A stretch of DNA of 64,000 nucleotides from an uncultured Prevotellaceae bacterium. Its GTDB lineage: Bacteria > Bacteroidota > Bacteroidia > Bacteroidales > Bacteroidaceae. The stretch spans positions 1-64,000 of the forward strand of contig OMZS01000027.1 in NCBI GenBank assembly GCA_900315565.1, read 5' to 3'. A program made the translations under genes and the position numbers. Below, piece by piece: positions 42,331 to 51,262 of this stretch. The stretch's first letter is position 1, and each line of letters starts with the position of its first letter. The notes under the pieces were generated by a model. It was not told the origin of the DNA. It saw only the letters and a program-made list of their open reading frames with translations, and made no database searches.

Positions 42331-43028
42331 GACTTGTTTCGAGTGAAAATGGCAAAAATGTTGTAGCTGACGCCATTGTCATAGACGTCCTCGCCCTCAT
42401 ACTCCTTCACCCAGCGGACGACACGGATGGTGATGGGCAGGACGATGATTTCATAGACTGTCTTCAGCACCAGCTGCGAGAGCATCATCAGGGGCAGCTC
42501 CTCGTTGGGCAGCACGCCCAGGAATGCCAGGGGGAAGAAAAGGAGCGAGTCGGCTCCCTCGCCCCAAACGGTGCTCATGATGGCTCTGAGGGGAAATCGC
42601 TTGCCCTGGTCGGAGATTTTCATGCGGCTCATGACGTAGGCATTGACGAAACTGCCCACAATGAACGACACGAACGAGGCGAGGGCGATGCGCGGGGTGA
42701 GGCCAAAAATGGCATGGAAACCGGTCTCGTTCTCCCAATAGGGTGCACCGGGGATGGCATCGGCTATGCAGGCTACCATCATGAAGGCAAAGTTGGTGAG
42801 GAAGCCCGTCCATATCAGGATGCTGGCACGCCGGTAGCCCCACACTTCGCACACCACGTCGTTGACGATATACGAGACGGGGAATATCAGTAGTCCGCCG
42901 GTCAGATGGAGCGACCCGAACACCATCTGCTTTGTCTCGAGAATGTTGGACGCTATGAGGCACACGGTAAACACAATGCTGAACTCCATGAACAGCACCG
43001 ACACCATGTTTTTTTTCTCTTTTGGCAT
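42327..43028 (-). CDS. Queuosine precursor transporter (YhhQ/QPTR family)
   Basis: A 233-aa inner-membrane protein with about six spans, formerly DUF165. Motifs include ETKQMVFGSLHLTGGLLIFPVSYIVNDVVCEVWGYRRAS and RMKISDQGKRFPLRAIMSTVWGEGADSLLFFPLAFLG, the signature of the family that imports queuine or preQ bases for tRNA modification. Full length. It precedes the glycerate kinase gene with a 4-base overlap. Upstream of its start lies another CTTGAACTCCTT-type tandem string (43035-43080). Confidence 0.92.
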   Translation of the reverse strand: MPKEKKNMVSVLFMEFSIVFTVCLIASNILETKQMVFGSLHLTGGLLIFPVSYIVNDVVCEVWGYRRASILIWTGFLTNFAFMMVACIADAIPGAPYWENETGFHAIFGLTPRIALASFVSFIVGSFVNAYVMSRMKISDQGKRFPLRAIMSTVWGEGADSLLFFPLAFLGVLPNEELPLMMLSQLVLKTVYEIIVLPITIRVVRWVKEYEGEDVYDNGVSYNIFAIFTRNKS

Positions 43029-43034
43029 GCGCTA

Positions 43035-43080
43035 TTGTCTTGAACTTCTTGTAACTCCTTGAACTCCTTGTAACTCCTTG
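43035..43080. repeat. CTTGAACTCCTT-type tandem string
   Basis: Four to five degenerate 10-14-base units (CTTGAACTTCTTGTAA, CTCCTTGAA, CTCCTTGTAA) lie between the PreA-like and queuosine transporter genes. They match the string before folA (33698-33738). Confidence 0.5.
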
Positions 43081-43081
43081 T

Positions 43082-44590
43082 TTACTCCCTGCATTTCTCT
43101 TTCTTTCCGATGCGTTTGGCGGCACCAATGGCCCCCGTGGGGCATACCAGCCGGCAGAGGTGGCAGCCCACGCAGCGTTTGCCCTGAATGCGGGGCTGTC
43201 GGTCAGCGCCGAAGCTGATGGCCTGGTGCCCGCCGTCCATGCACGAGGTGTAGCAGCGTCCGCAGCCGATGCAGCGGTCGCGATCAATTTTGGGGAACAC
43301 GATGGTATCGCGGTCGAGGTCGGTGGGGGTGACAAAGCGGGGCAGCTCCTCGCCCACGAGGTCGGCCAGTCGGCTGATGCCGCGCTGGTGCATGTAGTGC
43401 TGCAGTCCCAGCACCAGATCGTCGATAATACGGTAGCCGTACTGCATCACAGCGGTACACACCTGCACGTTGTGGCACCCCAGTTGGATGAATTCCAGTG
43501 CGTCGCGCCATGTCTCGATGCCGCCGATGCCGCTGAACTGTATGTTCTTCATAATGGGGTTTTTGGCCATCTCCAGAATGTGTCGCAGGGCGATGGGCTT
43601 CACGGCCCGTCCAGAATAGCCCGAAATGGCCTTGCGCTCGGAGACAGATGCGCGCTCGCCCATGGTGACCGACTTGATGGTGTTGATGGCTGAGATGGCG
43701 TTGGCTCCGGCAAAGTAGGCGCCCATGGCGGGCTGATTGATTTGTGTGATGTTGGGCGTCATCTTCGGAATGACGGGGATGCTCACGTTGCGCTTGACGT
43801 AGGCCGTGTAGAAGGTGACGAGCTCGGCATTTTGTCCCACATCGCTGCCCATGCCAGCCAGTCGCATCTGCGGACATGAGAAGTTGAGTTCCACAGCATC
43901 TACGCCAGCTGCCTCGGCCATCTTTGCCAGTTCTATCCATTGCTCCTCGGTCTGGCCCATGATGCTGGCCACGACTATCTTCGTGGGGTAGTTCTCCTTC
44001 AGCCGGTGCAGGATGTCGAAATCCACATCGGCCGGATTCTCGGAGAGCTGCTCCATGTTGCGGAAGCCGAAAAAGTCGGTGGTGCCGCCATCGCTCACGG
44101 CATCGAAGCGGGGCGACACCTCGCGAATGTCATCCAGGCAAATGGTTTTGTAAAAGACGCCTGCCCAACCAGCTTCGAAGGCTCTTGCCACCATCTCGTA
44201 GTTGGTACACACGGCCGACGAGGCGAGGAAAAACGGGTTTTCGCATGTGATGCCGCAGAATTCTATCTCCAATGAGGGCTGGGGCGCGAGGTGCGCGCCG
44301 CTGGTTGGTGGTCTGTCGCCGGCGGCCTCTTTGCTGTCAGAAGGAAATGCTGCCTTGAGCATTTCTCTGATGCGTAGCGGACGGTCGTAGTGGATGCAGG
44401 CCTCTTCGGCAGCCAGCAGGTCGTTGTCATCGCATGCTGCCACCCATTGCCAAGCCATCTCTTCGTTGTCGAAGCGGATGGCGCGTATGGCCCTAGCGGG
44501 ATCTCCTTTTTTGCACGCCCGGCTGCAAGGTGCATCTGTGCAGAGCAGGCATCGGCGGGCCTCGTCGTGTATGTTTATTGCTCTTTTCAT
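43082..44590 (-). CDS. PreA-like dihydropyrimidine dehydrogenase with N-terminal Fe-S extension
   Basis: The start at 44590 (MKRAINIHDEARRCLLC) gives 502 residues; longer frames extend across the -7 box. An N-terminal cysteine cluster (Cys14, 17, 22, 26; CLLCTDAPCSRAC) resembles the Fe-S domain that usually opens the partner subunit PreT. A FMN-binding dihydroorotate-dehydrogenase-like barrel (about 95-420; EIEFCGITCENPFFLASSAVCTNYEM, VDAVELNFSCPQMR with the active-site Cys region) follows. Two C-terminal 4Fe-4S motifs, CIGCGRCYTSC and CVGCHLCRLVCP, close it. The product should act in reductive pyrimidine-base metabolism. Absence of a preT gene next door plus the extra N-terminal cluster suggests a rearranged system. 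Confidence 0.85.
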   Translation of the reverse strand: MKRAINIHDEARRCLLCTDAPCSRACKKGDPARAIRAIRFDNEEMAWQWVAACDDNDLLAAEEACIHYDRPLRIREMLKAAFPSDSKEAAGDRPPTSGAHLAPQPSLEIEFCGITCENPFFLASSAVCTNYEMVARAFEAGWAGVFYKTICLDDIREVSPRFDAVSDGGTTDFFGFRNMEQLSENPADVDFDILHRLKENYPTKIVVASIMGQTEEQWIELAKMAEAAGVDAVELNFSCPQMRLAGMGSDVGQNAELVTFYTAYVKRNVSIPVIPKMTPNITQINQPAMGAYFAGANAISAINTIKSVTMGERASVSERKAISGYSGRAVKPIALRHILEMAKNPIMKNIQFSGIGGIETWRDALEFIQLGCHNVQVCTAVMQYGYRIIDDLVLGLQHYMHQRGISRLADLVGEELPRFVTPTDLDRDTIVFPKIDRDRCIGCGRCYTSCMDGGHQAISFGADRQPRIQGKRCVGCHLCRLVCPTGAIGAAKRIGKKEKCRE

Positions 44591-44645
44591 GGTGTTTGAA
44601 TTATTAGTTAAATCTTGTTTTGTGCCCAAGTGCGTAACACTTTTG

Positions 44646-44676
44646 CAAAGATAATGCAAATGTGCGAAATATCAAA
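44646..44676 (-). promoter_or_regulatory. Promoter of the PreA-like gene
   Basis: Minus-strand TATCTTTG (44646-44653) with TTTG 19 bases upstream (44673-44676). Confidence 0.55.
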
Positions 44677-44791
44677 GCAAAACCTTTATTTTTGTAGGCG
44701 TAGGTGCAGATTACCAATCTTCTTAGGCACCGAGTGTTGGCAAACGGCAGTTTCGAACTTTCGCTGAACGAAAATGGCGGTTGGCTGAATA

Positions 44792-44825
44792 TTTTTTGCG
44801 AGTCGGTTTTTGTTAACTACTTTTG
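44792..44825 (+). promoter_or_regulatory. Promoter of the Cthe_2159-like lipoprotein gene
   Basis: TTTTTTG (44792-44798) and TACTTTTG (44818-44825) are separated by 19 bases, about 45 bases before the start codon. Confidence 0.55.
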
Positions 44826-44870
44826 CATTGTCAAAAAAATATTAGTATTAATGGATAACATGTAACGAAG

Positions 44871-46718
44871 ATGAAAAAGACAACAAGGATGACCATCATG
44901 CTCATGGCTGCCATGGCGATGATGACAACAGCATGCTCGGAGGACGATGCCCTGAGCATAGACAGTAATAGTATGAACGAGGTTAGCGGTAACAGCAGCA
45001 ACAGTTACGGCGGAAGCACTAACTCTTCTTTGTATGCGGAAATGGAAACTTTTACTGTTTCCATTGACAAGAACACAGAAGAACCCACATCAGAAGCCAC
45101 GGCCCAATATCCCGGGGATGGCGATGCTCCCAGTGCCAACAGCTTCACCACGCTGGTCAACATCGACATGTCGAACCCTGTAGATGCTGCCATTGACGGC
45201 GTGACCATTAAGGTGGACGGTCAAAAGGTAACTGCCGACCATGGAAACACAGAGGGAGTCTGCTATGTGCTGACAGGAACAACGGCCGATGGGTCGCTTG
45301 TTATTAATGGTAACACCAACTTTGAGCTAAACCTCAATGGGGTGGACATTACCAGTGGTTCGACAACAGCCATCGACTTGGAGAGCAAGGGGAATGCCTA
45401 TCTTATTGTCCACGGCAACAATAAAGTGAAAGACGGAGCGACAGAAGACCACAAGGGAGCCATCTACAGCAAAGGAAAACTATTCGTTTGCGGCGATGGC
45501 TCGTTAGAGGTGTATGGCACCTATAAGAACGGAATACATGGCAAGAGCAACATCATCATCGACAAGGGGGTCAACCTCTATGTCAGCTCCACAGAGAACA
45601 ATGGCATCAAGGCTGGTGATAATATGTTCATCAATGGTGGTATTATTAATGTAGAGGTGTCTGCTGACGGGGGCAAAGCCATCAATAGCGATGCCGACAT
45701 CACCATCAATGGCGGACGCACTACGGTCATTGCCACAGGTAACGGGACATGGGAGGCTGACGAGACACTCCCTTACGGGGGAGATACCAAAGCTGCGGCT
45801 GGTATCGGCAGCGACGGTGTCTTTTATATGAACGGCGGAGAGCTCTATGCAAAGGCTACTGGAAGTGGCGGTAAGGGCATCAAGGCAGACTTGGAGGGCT
45901 ATATCACGGGTGGTAAAATACGTATCATTACCGAAGGCGGCCTCTACTACAGCAACGGCTCGACAGAAAACCATAACTACACGGGCAATACCGACAATCT
46001 TCCTGCAGCCTACACTTCTTCGCCAAAAGGAATGAAGATTGGAACGAAAGAAGAAAACGGAACAACAACGACAACCTATGGCGTATTACAGATTTCGGGG
46101 GGTGACATCATGATACGTACCAGCGGCAACAATGCCGAGGGTATGGAAAGCAAGGGAACGCTCGACGTGAACGGCGGAACGCTGCTGGTATATGCTCACG
46201 ACGATGCTATCAACTCAACGGACGACATGACCATCTCTGGTGGTACGATTGTAGCAGTAGGCACAAACAACGACGCTATCGATGCCAACGGCAACATGTA
46301 TCTGAAAGGTGGCACTATTATCGCTTGCGGAGCCAGTGGCGCAGAAGCGGGCATAGACATCAATGAGCAGAAGAAACTCTATATCAGCGGAGGCTACATC
46401 TTTGCCATCGGCGGACGAGTAGATGGCAACCTAGGGAGCACTACACAAGGAATAATCACCGCTACGGGGTCACTCTCTGCCAACAGCAGCATCGGTGTGA
46501 GCAACGGTAGCAGCACCTTATACACATTTTGCATGCCTCCTGTTTCCTATAGCGGCAGCAACTTTATCCTTATCAGCACCCCCGACCTGAGCAGCGGCAG
46601 CAGCTATACGCTGACGACAGGCAGCAGCTCGGTCAGCGTGACGGCTTCCAATACCATTAGCAGTTATGGCGCTGGCGGTGGCGGAATGAATGCCGGTGGT
46701 CCCCGGCAAGGCTGGTAA
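44871..46718 (+). CDS. Surface lipoprotein with Cthe_2159-type carbohydrate-binding beta-helix
   Basis: A 615-aa exported lipoprotein (lipobox MMTTAC, Cys22) followed by a Ser/Asn-rich linker. The bulk is a repetitive right-handed beta-helix with recurring units such as GKLFVCGDGSLEVYGTYKNGIHGKSNIIIDKG, NNGIKAGDNMFINGG and AINSTDDMTISGGTIVAVG. This matches the Cthe_2159 family, known to bind acidic polysaccharides including polygalacturonate, in a calcium-dependent fold. A Ser-rich tail ends GGGMNAGGPRQGW. It stands alone with its own promoter and terminator. A role in holding pectin or other uronate polymers at the surface would fit the pectin esterases elsewhere in the window, but this link is inference. 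Confidence 0.82.
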   Translation: MKKTTRMTIMLMAAMAMMTTACSEDDALSIDSNSMNEVSGNSSNSYGGSTNSSLYAEMETFTVSIDKNTEEPTSEATAQYPGDGDAPSANSFTTLVNIDMSNPVDAAIDGVTIKVDGQKVTADHGNTEGVCYVLTGTTADGSLVINGNTNFELNLNGVDITSGSTTAIDLESKGNAYLIVHGNNKVKDGATEDHKGAIYSKGKLFVCGDGSLEVYGTYKNGIHGKSNIIIDKGVNLYVSSTENNGIKAGDNMFINGGIINVEVSADGGKAINSDADITINGGRTTVIATGNGTWEADETLPYGGDTKAAAGIGSDGVFYMNGGELYAKATGSGGKGIKADLEGYITGGKIRIITEGGLYYSNGSTENHNYTGNTDNLPAAYTSSPKGMKIGTKEENGTTTTTYGVLQISGGDIMIRTSGNNAEGMESKGTLDVNGGTLLVYAHDDAINSTDDMTISGGTIVAVGTNNDAIDANGNMYLKGGTIIACGASGAEAGIDINEQKKLYISGGYIFAIGGRVDGNLGSTTQGIITATGSLSANSSIGVSNGSSTLYTFCMPPVSYSGSNFILISTPDLSSGSSYTLTTGSSSVSVTASNTISSYGAGGGGMNAGGPRQGW

Positions 46719-46801
46719 AAACACCTGAACAATTGCTTGCAGATTACTTCCCCAATAACTCCTGCAAAAAACTTGAAGTTTGGGGCACGTAAACAAAAAA
46801 A

Positions 46802-46828
46802 GTCGCTGGTTCGTTGAGAACTAGCGAC
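46802..46828 (+). terminator. Terminator of the beta-helix lipoprotein gene
   Basis: GTCGCTGGTTC (46802-46812) and GAACTAGCGAC (46818-46828), 11 bp with one G-U pair and a 5-base loop, followed by TATTATTAT. Confidence 0.75.
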
Positions 46829-46845
46829 TATTATTATGGCAGTTT

Positions 46846-46954
46846 GCGGAGAGAACAAAAAAACTCCGAGGATTTTACCTCGGAGCTTTGAACCTGTTCA
46901 TCCTGCGGAGAGAACAGCTACAATGCCCCCATTTTCGCGGAGAGACCGGGATTT
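46846..46954. repeat. Three tRNA-Ser-end-like repeats, possible attachment-site scars
   Basis: GCGGAGAGAAC occurs at 46846-46856 and 46905-46915, and GCGGAGAGACCGGGATT at 46937-46953. On the minus strand the last reads AATCCCGGTCTCTCCGC, like the T-arm plus acceptor 3' half of a serine tRNA; the first two keep only the acceptor end. The tRNA body is missing. Serial insertion and loss of elements using a tRNA-Ser 3' end as att site would leave such copies. An inactivated recombinase gene lies about 700 bases downstream. Confidence 0.45.
46864..46885. terminator. Second hairpin inside the att-like region
   Basis: CTCCGAGG, loop ATTTTA, CCTCGGAG: a perfect 8-bp stem with A-run before and CTTT after. 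It lies between two of the GCGGAGAGA repeats. Confidence 0.6.
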
Positions 46955-47195
46955 AGTATAATATTTATTATGGAGAAGGAATAAGTGAACTTTGTCCATT
47001 CTCAGCTACTATTTCCAGTATGACTTATATAGCCAACATTTAAATTTATTTTTGCAAATGTACTCATTCTTTCTCGATTCAGAGGTGTTTTCCTTAAATA
47101 ATTTAATGTATTTTATAGTATTTCGAGAAAATTAAGTATTTCTAGTTGTCATACCTATTTTTTCCCATTTTTGCCTCAAAATAGCAATTTTTTTT

Positions 47196-47625
47196 ACTAA
47201 TCGGCATAAATGGCATTTTGCAGTTTCAAAAAAAAGCTATATTTTTGCGAACGCAATTGATTTGGCTTGCAGGGGTATTGATGGCCAAAATGTGGACGCA
47301 AATTAGTGGGGTTCCACATCATCTGTTACCTCTATGGCTGTTGACAATTGCTAACATCCTAATCAGAACTGGATATCGAAGGTTCAAAATCCCTGCTATT
47401 TCATCGGCAATTTTGTTTGTTTTGCAGCGAACGATGAGACCTTGAAAACAGCGAACGCTATTTTTGCCGCAGTCGGCAAAAAAATGGCACTTTTTACGGT
47501 GTTGTGTGCGTAAACACACCATATTTTGTAAAGAAAATCGCAAATTTGCCGAGGTTTTGGATTTTGAGCCTATTTTTTGAGAAAAAGCGCGAACGCAATC
47601 GGCAAAAGCGTGAACGCAAAGCAAA
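47196..47625. other. Array of GCGAACGC and TCGGCAAA motifs upstream of the recombinase
   Basis: GCGAACG-type motifs occur at 47247, 47427, 47451, 47589 and (as GTGAACGC) 47609. ATCGGCA/TCGGCAAA motifs occur near 47198, 47403, 47473, 47545 (inverted) and 47599. No gene is visible in 46955-47680. Repeated short motifs beside an integrase gene suggest arm-type recombinase or excisionase sites, though an origin-like or regulatory array is possible. Confidence 0.45.
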
Positions 47626-47680
47626 AACCGCCCGATGAAACCTGCGACGAAACTTATGTCTAACTTTTAAAAAGATTAAA

Positions 47681-49367
47681 ATGATGGAGATTAAGAAATC
47701 AGTCAGATTCAGGTTGATGTCTCGTAAGACTACAGACAAAGTGAGTGGTAAAAAGAAGTCCAAGAAGAGGAATCTGCTCATTGTGATGACAGTCAGTTAT
47801 TGTGGCAATCGTATTGGGCTGTCCACCAATTTGCATATTGATGAGGATCTTTGGGATTCCAAAGCTCAAAGAGTTACCGGGGATAATCTTTATATGAGAA
47901 TGTCTGAGGCCCAGATTAACTTTACCCTTGAAATGTTGCGAACCGGTGTCAGTAGTATAATGTACAATTATGAGAGGTTGAATATAGTACCTACAGTCGC
48001 TCAATTCAAGAAATCCTTTGAGAGTTACAGGATTTCATTTGGCCAGACAGGATGGGGTATTCAGCCAGTTCCTCAAATGGCAGTAAACTCAATTCCTCCA
48101 ATTGCACCCCCTCCATATCAATTGATGCCGTACATGCCACAGCAGATGCAAGGAACCTATCATCCAGGCTATCCTCAGCAACCTTTCTTCCCTTCCAACG
48201 GTTATGTCTTTCCACAGCAGCAGCCGGAAAGGGTGATACGCGAGAACATGGAATATTCGAATCCCAAATGGAATCGAAGTACCCCTACACCCAATTTTAA
48301 CAAAGATTCAGAATTAGAGTCAAATGAGGCAGGATTACTATCAAATGATGATGATCTGGATATTGATGATGATTTGTCTGAGGTCAAAAAGCCGAAAGAG
48401 CAAGTTGGAAAGGTAAATCCCGCCGATGGTGTCGAAAAAGATATTTGGTGGTCTCTTGACCAGTTCGTAACTGTCATGGGAAAGCAGAATGAGTGGACAC
48501 ATGCTACATATCAAAAATTTGATGCCCTTGAAAATCACCTGAAGAAGTTTCGTGAAGACCGAAGGGAAAAGCTGAAGAATAAAAAGTTTGAGCTCTCCTT
48601 TTCGTATTTTGACGAAGAGGGACTTCTGAATTTTGTAGAGTTCCTGAGCAAAGTCAAGAAAATGAAAAACACGTCGATTGACAAACAGCTTGACTTCCTA
48701 AGATGGTTCTTTCGTTGGACACTTGCCAAGCGTTTTCATGACGTGAATTACTTCGAGGCATTCCGTCCTAAATTGAAGAAGACACAAAACAGGGTCGTTT
48801 TCCTTACAAAGCACGAGCTGGAGAAGCTGAAGAAATATGTGGCACCTGAAGACAGGAAGAATTTGGAGAGAGTCAGGGATGTCTTCCTTTTCCAGTGCTG
48901 CACGGGACTTCGCTATTCCGATGTGTTTAATCTTCGCCGGTGTGATGTCCATGAAGACCATATTGATGTCACGACCATTAAGACTAATGACACTCTCCGA
49001 ATAGAGCTGAATGAGGAGAGCAAGAGCATTCTGGACAGATACAGCAACATAACCTTTAAAAACGACAAGGCCTTGCCCGTCATTTCAAACCAGAAGATGA
49101 ATGACAGCCTGCATGACCTTTGCAAACTTGCCGGCATTAATGAAATGGTTCGCAAGACTTACTTCAGGGGAAAGGAGCGTATTGATGAAATCAAGCCTAA
49201 GTGGGAACTTGTGGGAACTCATACAGGTCGCAGGACATTCATCTGTCATGCCTTGTCGATGGGCATACCACCCGAAGGCCATGAAGCCATACATCGACGT
49301 GGTTGACGAAATCAAGGCAGAGTCGATGAAGAAGTTCAACGGCTTGTTTGGTAAGTCCAAAAATTAA
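47681..49367 (+). pseudogene. Tyrosine recombinase inactivated near its C terminus
   Basis: The frame from 47681 encodes an arm-type N-terminal domain, then a Pro/Gln/Tyr-rich insert (about 125-200), an acidic stretch (DDDLDIDDDLSE), a SAM-like core-binding domain and the catalytic domain with CTGLRYSD (Arg near 411) and HTGRRTF (near 513). After ALSMGIPP (about 49277) the frame ends in unrelated residues at 49306. The +1 frame instead continues KAMKPYIDVVDEIKAESMKKF to 49367, holding the likely Tyr nucleophile. The expected segment with the Gly-His motif is missing, consistent with loss of about 35 bases. The enzyme should be inactive. Confidence 0.8.
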
Positions 49368-49447
49368 GAATATGAGGAATTTTGGGCAGGATTGAAAGAT
49401 TTTGCCCAAAATCCTTGGAATTTGTAAACCAATAGTTAACTGTGCAA

Positions 49448-49570
49448 ATGAAAAAGGAATTCAAGACGCAGGTCACCGTCTATGGTGACTACTTCAAGAA
49501 GTTCAAGCGGCTATGCGACTGCAGAATCAGCATCAACAATCCATTTTCAATAAAAACACCTTGCCCGTGA
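49448..49570 (+). pseudogene. Small toxin-antitoxin scar
   Basis: A 40-codon frame begins MKKEFKTQVTVYGDYFKKFKRL, like the first strand and helix of a HigB-type toxin. It then changes to CRISINNPF, resembling the RRISINIL end of the HigA-like antitoxin seen at 51.5 kb and 63.8 kb. The DNA CAGAATCAGCATCAACA (49522-49538) matches that tail. It looks like a deletion joining the two ends of a toxin-antitoxin pair. The match is short. Confidence 0.4.
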
Positions 49571-49611
49571 AGTTTTTTCGTAAAATATGCTTTAAATAAT
49601 AATAATTTTAT

Positions 49612-49619
49612 TACTTTTG
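49612..49619 (+). promoter_or_regulatory. -7 box of the AbiE toxin-antitoxin operon
   Basis: TACTTTTG, 17 bases before the antitoxin start codon, so the leader would be very short. Confidence 0.5.
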
Positions 49620-49636
49620 CAACAAAAAGTACTATT

Positions 49637-50440
49637 ATGACTCTACAAATGTGGATAAAGGACAGAGCAATCCATGGGTATCCTACATTCTCGATAGAGG
49701 ATGTGAGAGAAGCAGGAATGTACACTTCTGATCAGATAATGAAGAACGAACTCAACAGGCTTTGTTCAAATAAGGTCATAGCCAATGTGTATCGAGGTTT
49801 CTATGTGATCATTCCTGTCCACTACGTTCTTCGCGGTTCTGTACCTGCACCCTATTATATAGATCAGCTGATGGCATATCTCGACAAGTCATACTATGTA
49901 TGTATGCTCAGTGCTGCCGAATTGCTTGGTGTAGCCCATCAGCGACCACAGCAGTTTTCTGTGATGACAACATACCCAAGACGTCAGTTGGTGACAACTC
50001 GTAATGTAACCATAGATTGGTTTTATCGTGAAAAATTGCCAGAAGACGCTCTTGTCATCAAGAATACAGAAACAGGGACTATTCGTATTTCCAACCCTTT
50101 GCTGACGGCAGCTGACCTAGTTCAGAACCAGCAGCATGTAGGCGGATTGTCTCGTGTTGCAACCATACTTGAGGAGTTGTCAGAACAAATCGACATCGAC
50201 AGCCAGTTGCCGGCTCTGATACCTTACGTCAAGACCGTGGCCTGGCAACGTCTTGGCTTTCTACTTGAAAACATTATTGAAGATAAGGAAACAGCCGATA
50301 AGCTTTATAAACAACTACGCTCTTCATCATCCCGTATGGTATATAAGCCATTAAGTACATCTGCAGAAGATAATCCTTCAAAAAGAGACAGGCGATGGAA
50401 GTTAAACATTAACGTTCAAATAGAAACAGACGATATATGA
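49637..50440 (+). CDS. abiEi: AbiEi-type antitoxin of a type IV toxin-antitoxin system
   Basis: A 267-aa cytoplasmic protein. The N-terminal region (about 1-60, IEDVREAGMYTSDQIMKNELNRLCSNKVIANVYRGFYVII) is a winged-helix of the AbiEi antitoxin type. The middle (SYYVCMLSAAELLGVAHQRPQQFSVMT, RISNPLLTAADLV) is typical of the C-terminal antitoxin domain. AbiEi proteins repress their own operon and neutralise the nucleotidyltransferase toxin encoded next. The gene overlaps the toxin gene by 4 bases. AbiE systems can protect against phage by abortive infection. Confidence 0.88.
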   Translation: MTLQMWIKDRAIHGYPTFSIEDVREAGMYTSDQIMKNELNRLCSNKVIANVYRGFYVIIPVHYVLRGSVPAPYYIDQLMAYLDKSYYVCMLSAAELLGVAHQRPQQFSVMTTYPRRQLVTTRNVTIDWFYREKLPEDALVIKNTETGTIRISNPLLTAADLVQNQQHVGGLSRVATILEELSEQIDIDSQLPALIPYVKTVAWQRLGFLLENIIEDKETADKLYKQLRSSSSRMVYKPLSTSAEDNPSKRDRRWKLNINVQIETDDI

Positions 50441-51240
50441 TAAACAGAGCAGCTATACAGCAGTGGAGCGAACATGCTCCCTGGATAGATAATGCCCAGA
50501 TTGAGCAAGACCTGATTATTTGTCGTGCGCTGGTAGCTATCTTCAGCGATGAGTTCCTTGCATCGCAGTTGGCATTCCGAGGTGGAACTGCCTTGCATAA
50601 GCTCTATCTTTCACCCCAGCCACGTTATAGTGAAGACATCGATTTGGTTCAGATTACCCCCGGACCTATCAAGCCAATCATGTACCGTTTAGGTGAAGTC
50701 CTTGACTGGTTGCCAGATAGAGTAACGAAACAGAAACGCTATAACAATACGATGATGTTCCGTGTGGAGTCTGAAATACCGCCTACTGTACAGATACGAC
50801 TGAAAGTAGAAATCAACTGCTTTGAGCATTTCAATGTCCTGGGACTGACAAAGATTCCTTTCAAAGTAGAGAACTCATGGTTTACGGGAGCTGCAGAACT
50901 GACGACCTATCATTTCGAAGAGTTGATGGGGACAAAACTTCGTGCCCTTTACCAGCGTAAGAAAGGTCGCGACCTCTTTGACCTCTATATAGCCTTACAA
51001 CGAAAGGAAGTAGATGTTGATAAAGTCCTCCTGTGTTACAGGAAATACATGGAGTTCGTAGTTGACAAGACTCCGTCCTATAAGCAGTTCGTCAATAACA
51101 TGCAGGAGAAGATGGAAGATCCGGAGTTTACCAACGACATGCAATCCCTCATGCGGCCAGGCATTACTTTCAATGCAAGTGACGCCTATCCAGTGGTTTT
51201 CGAGACCTTTATAGACAAGATGGAAGGAAAGAGAGATTAA
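50437..51240 (+). CDS. abiEii: AbiEii nucleotidyltransferase toxin
   Basis: A 267-aa member of the nucleotidyltransferase toxin family. Motif I is FRGGTALHKLY (Gly49-Gly50), followed by RYSEDIDLV with the metal-binding Asp67 and Asp69. The conserved C-terminal motif MGTKLRALYQRKKGRDLFDLYIAL is complete, so the toxin is probably active. Homologous toxins modify tRNA or otherwise block growth, and abortive infection is the known phenotype of the AbiE prototype. Start codon overlaps the antitoxin gene (ATGA). A decayed antitoxin-like gene begins 22 bases after its stop. Confidence 0.9.
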   Translation: MINRAAIQQWSEHAPWIDNAQIEQDLIICRALVAIFSDEFLASQLAFRGGTALHKLYLSPQPRYSEDIDLVQITPGPIKPIMYRLGEVLDWLPDRVTKQKRYNNTMMFRVESEIPPTVQIRLKVEINCFEHFNVLGLTKIPFKVENSWFTGAAELTTYHFEELMGTKLRALYQRKKGRDLFDLYIALQRKEVDVDKVLLCYRKYMEFVVDKTPSYKQFVNNMQEKMEDPEFTNDMQSLMRPGITFNASDAYPVVFETFIDKMEGKRD

Positions 51241-51262
51241 ATTATTTCAACAACAAAAGACC

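Noticed and set aside
46846-46954. Complete tRNA-Ser gene
   Set aside because: Only sequences like the acceptor and T-arm 3' end are present; the D-arm and anticodon parts are missing.
47218-47445. 75-codon frame upstream of the recombinase
   Set aside because: It lies in AT-rich DNA that contains the motif array, has no promoter or ribosome-binding signal, and its product resembles nothing.
49101-49367. 88-codon frame as a separate gene
   Set aside because: Only its last 30 codons look real, and these are the displaced C terminus of the broken recombinase.
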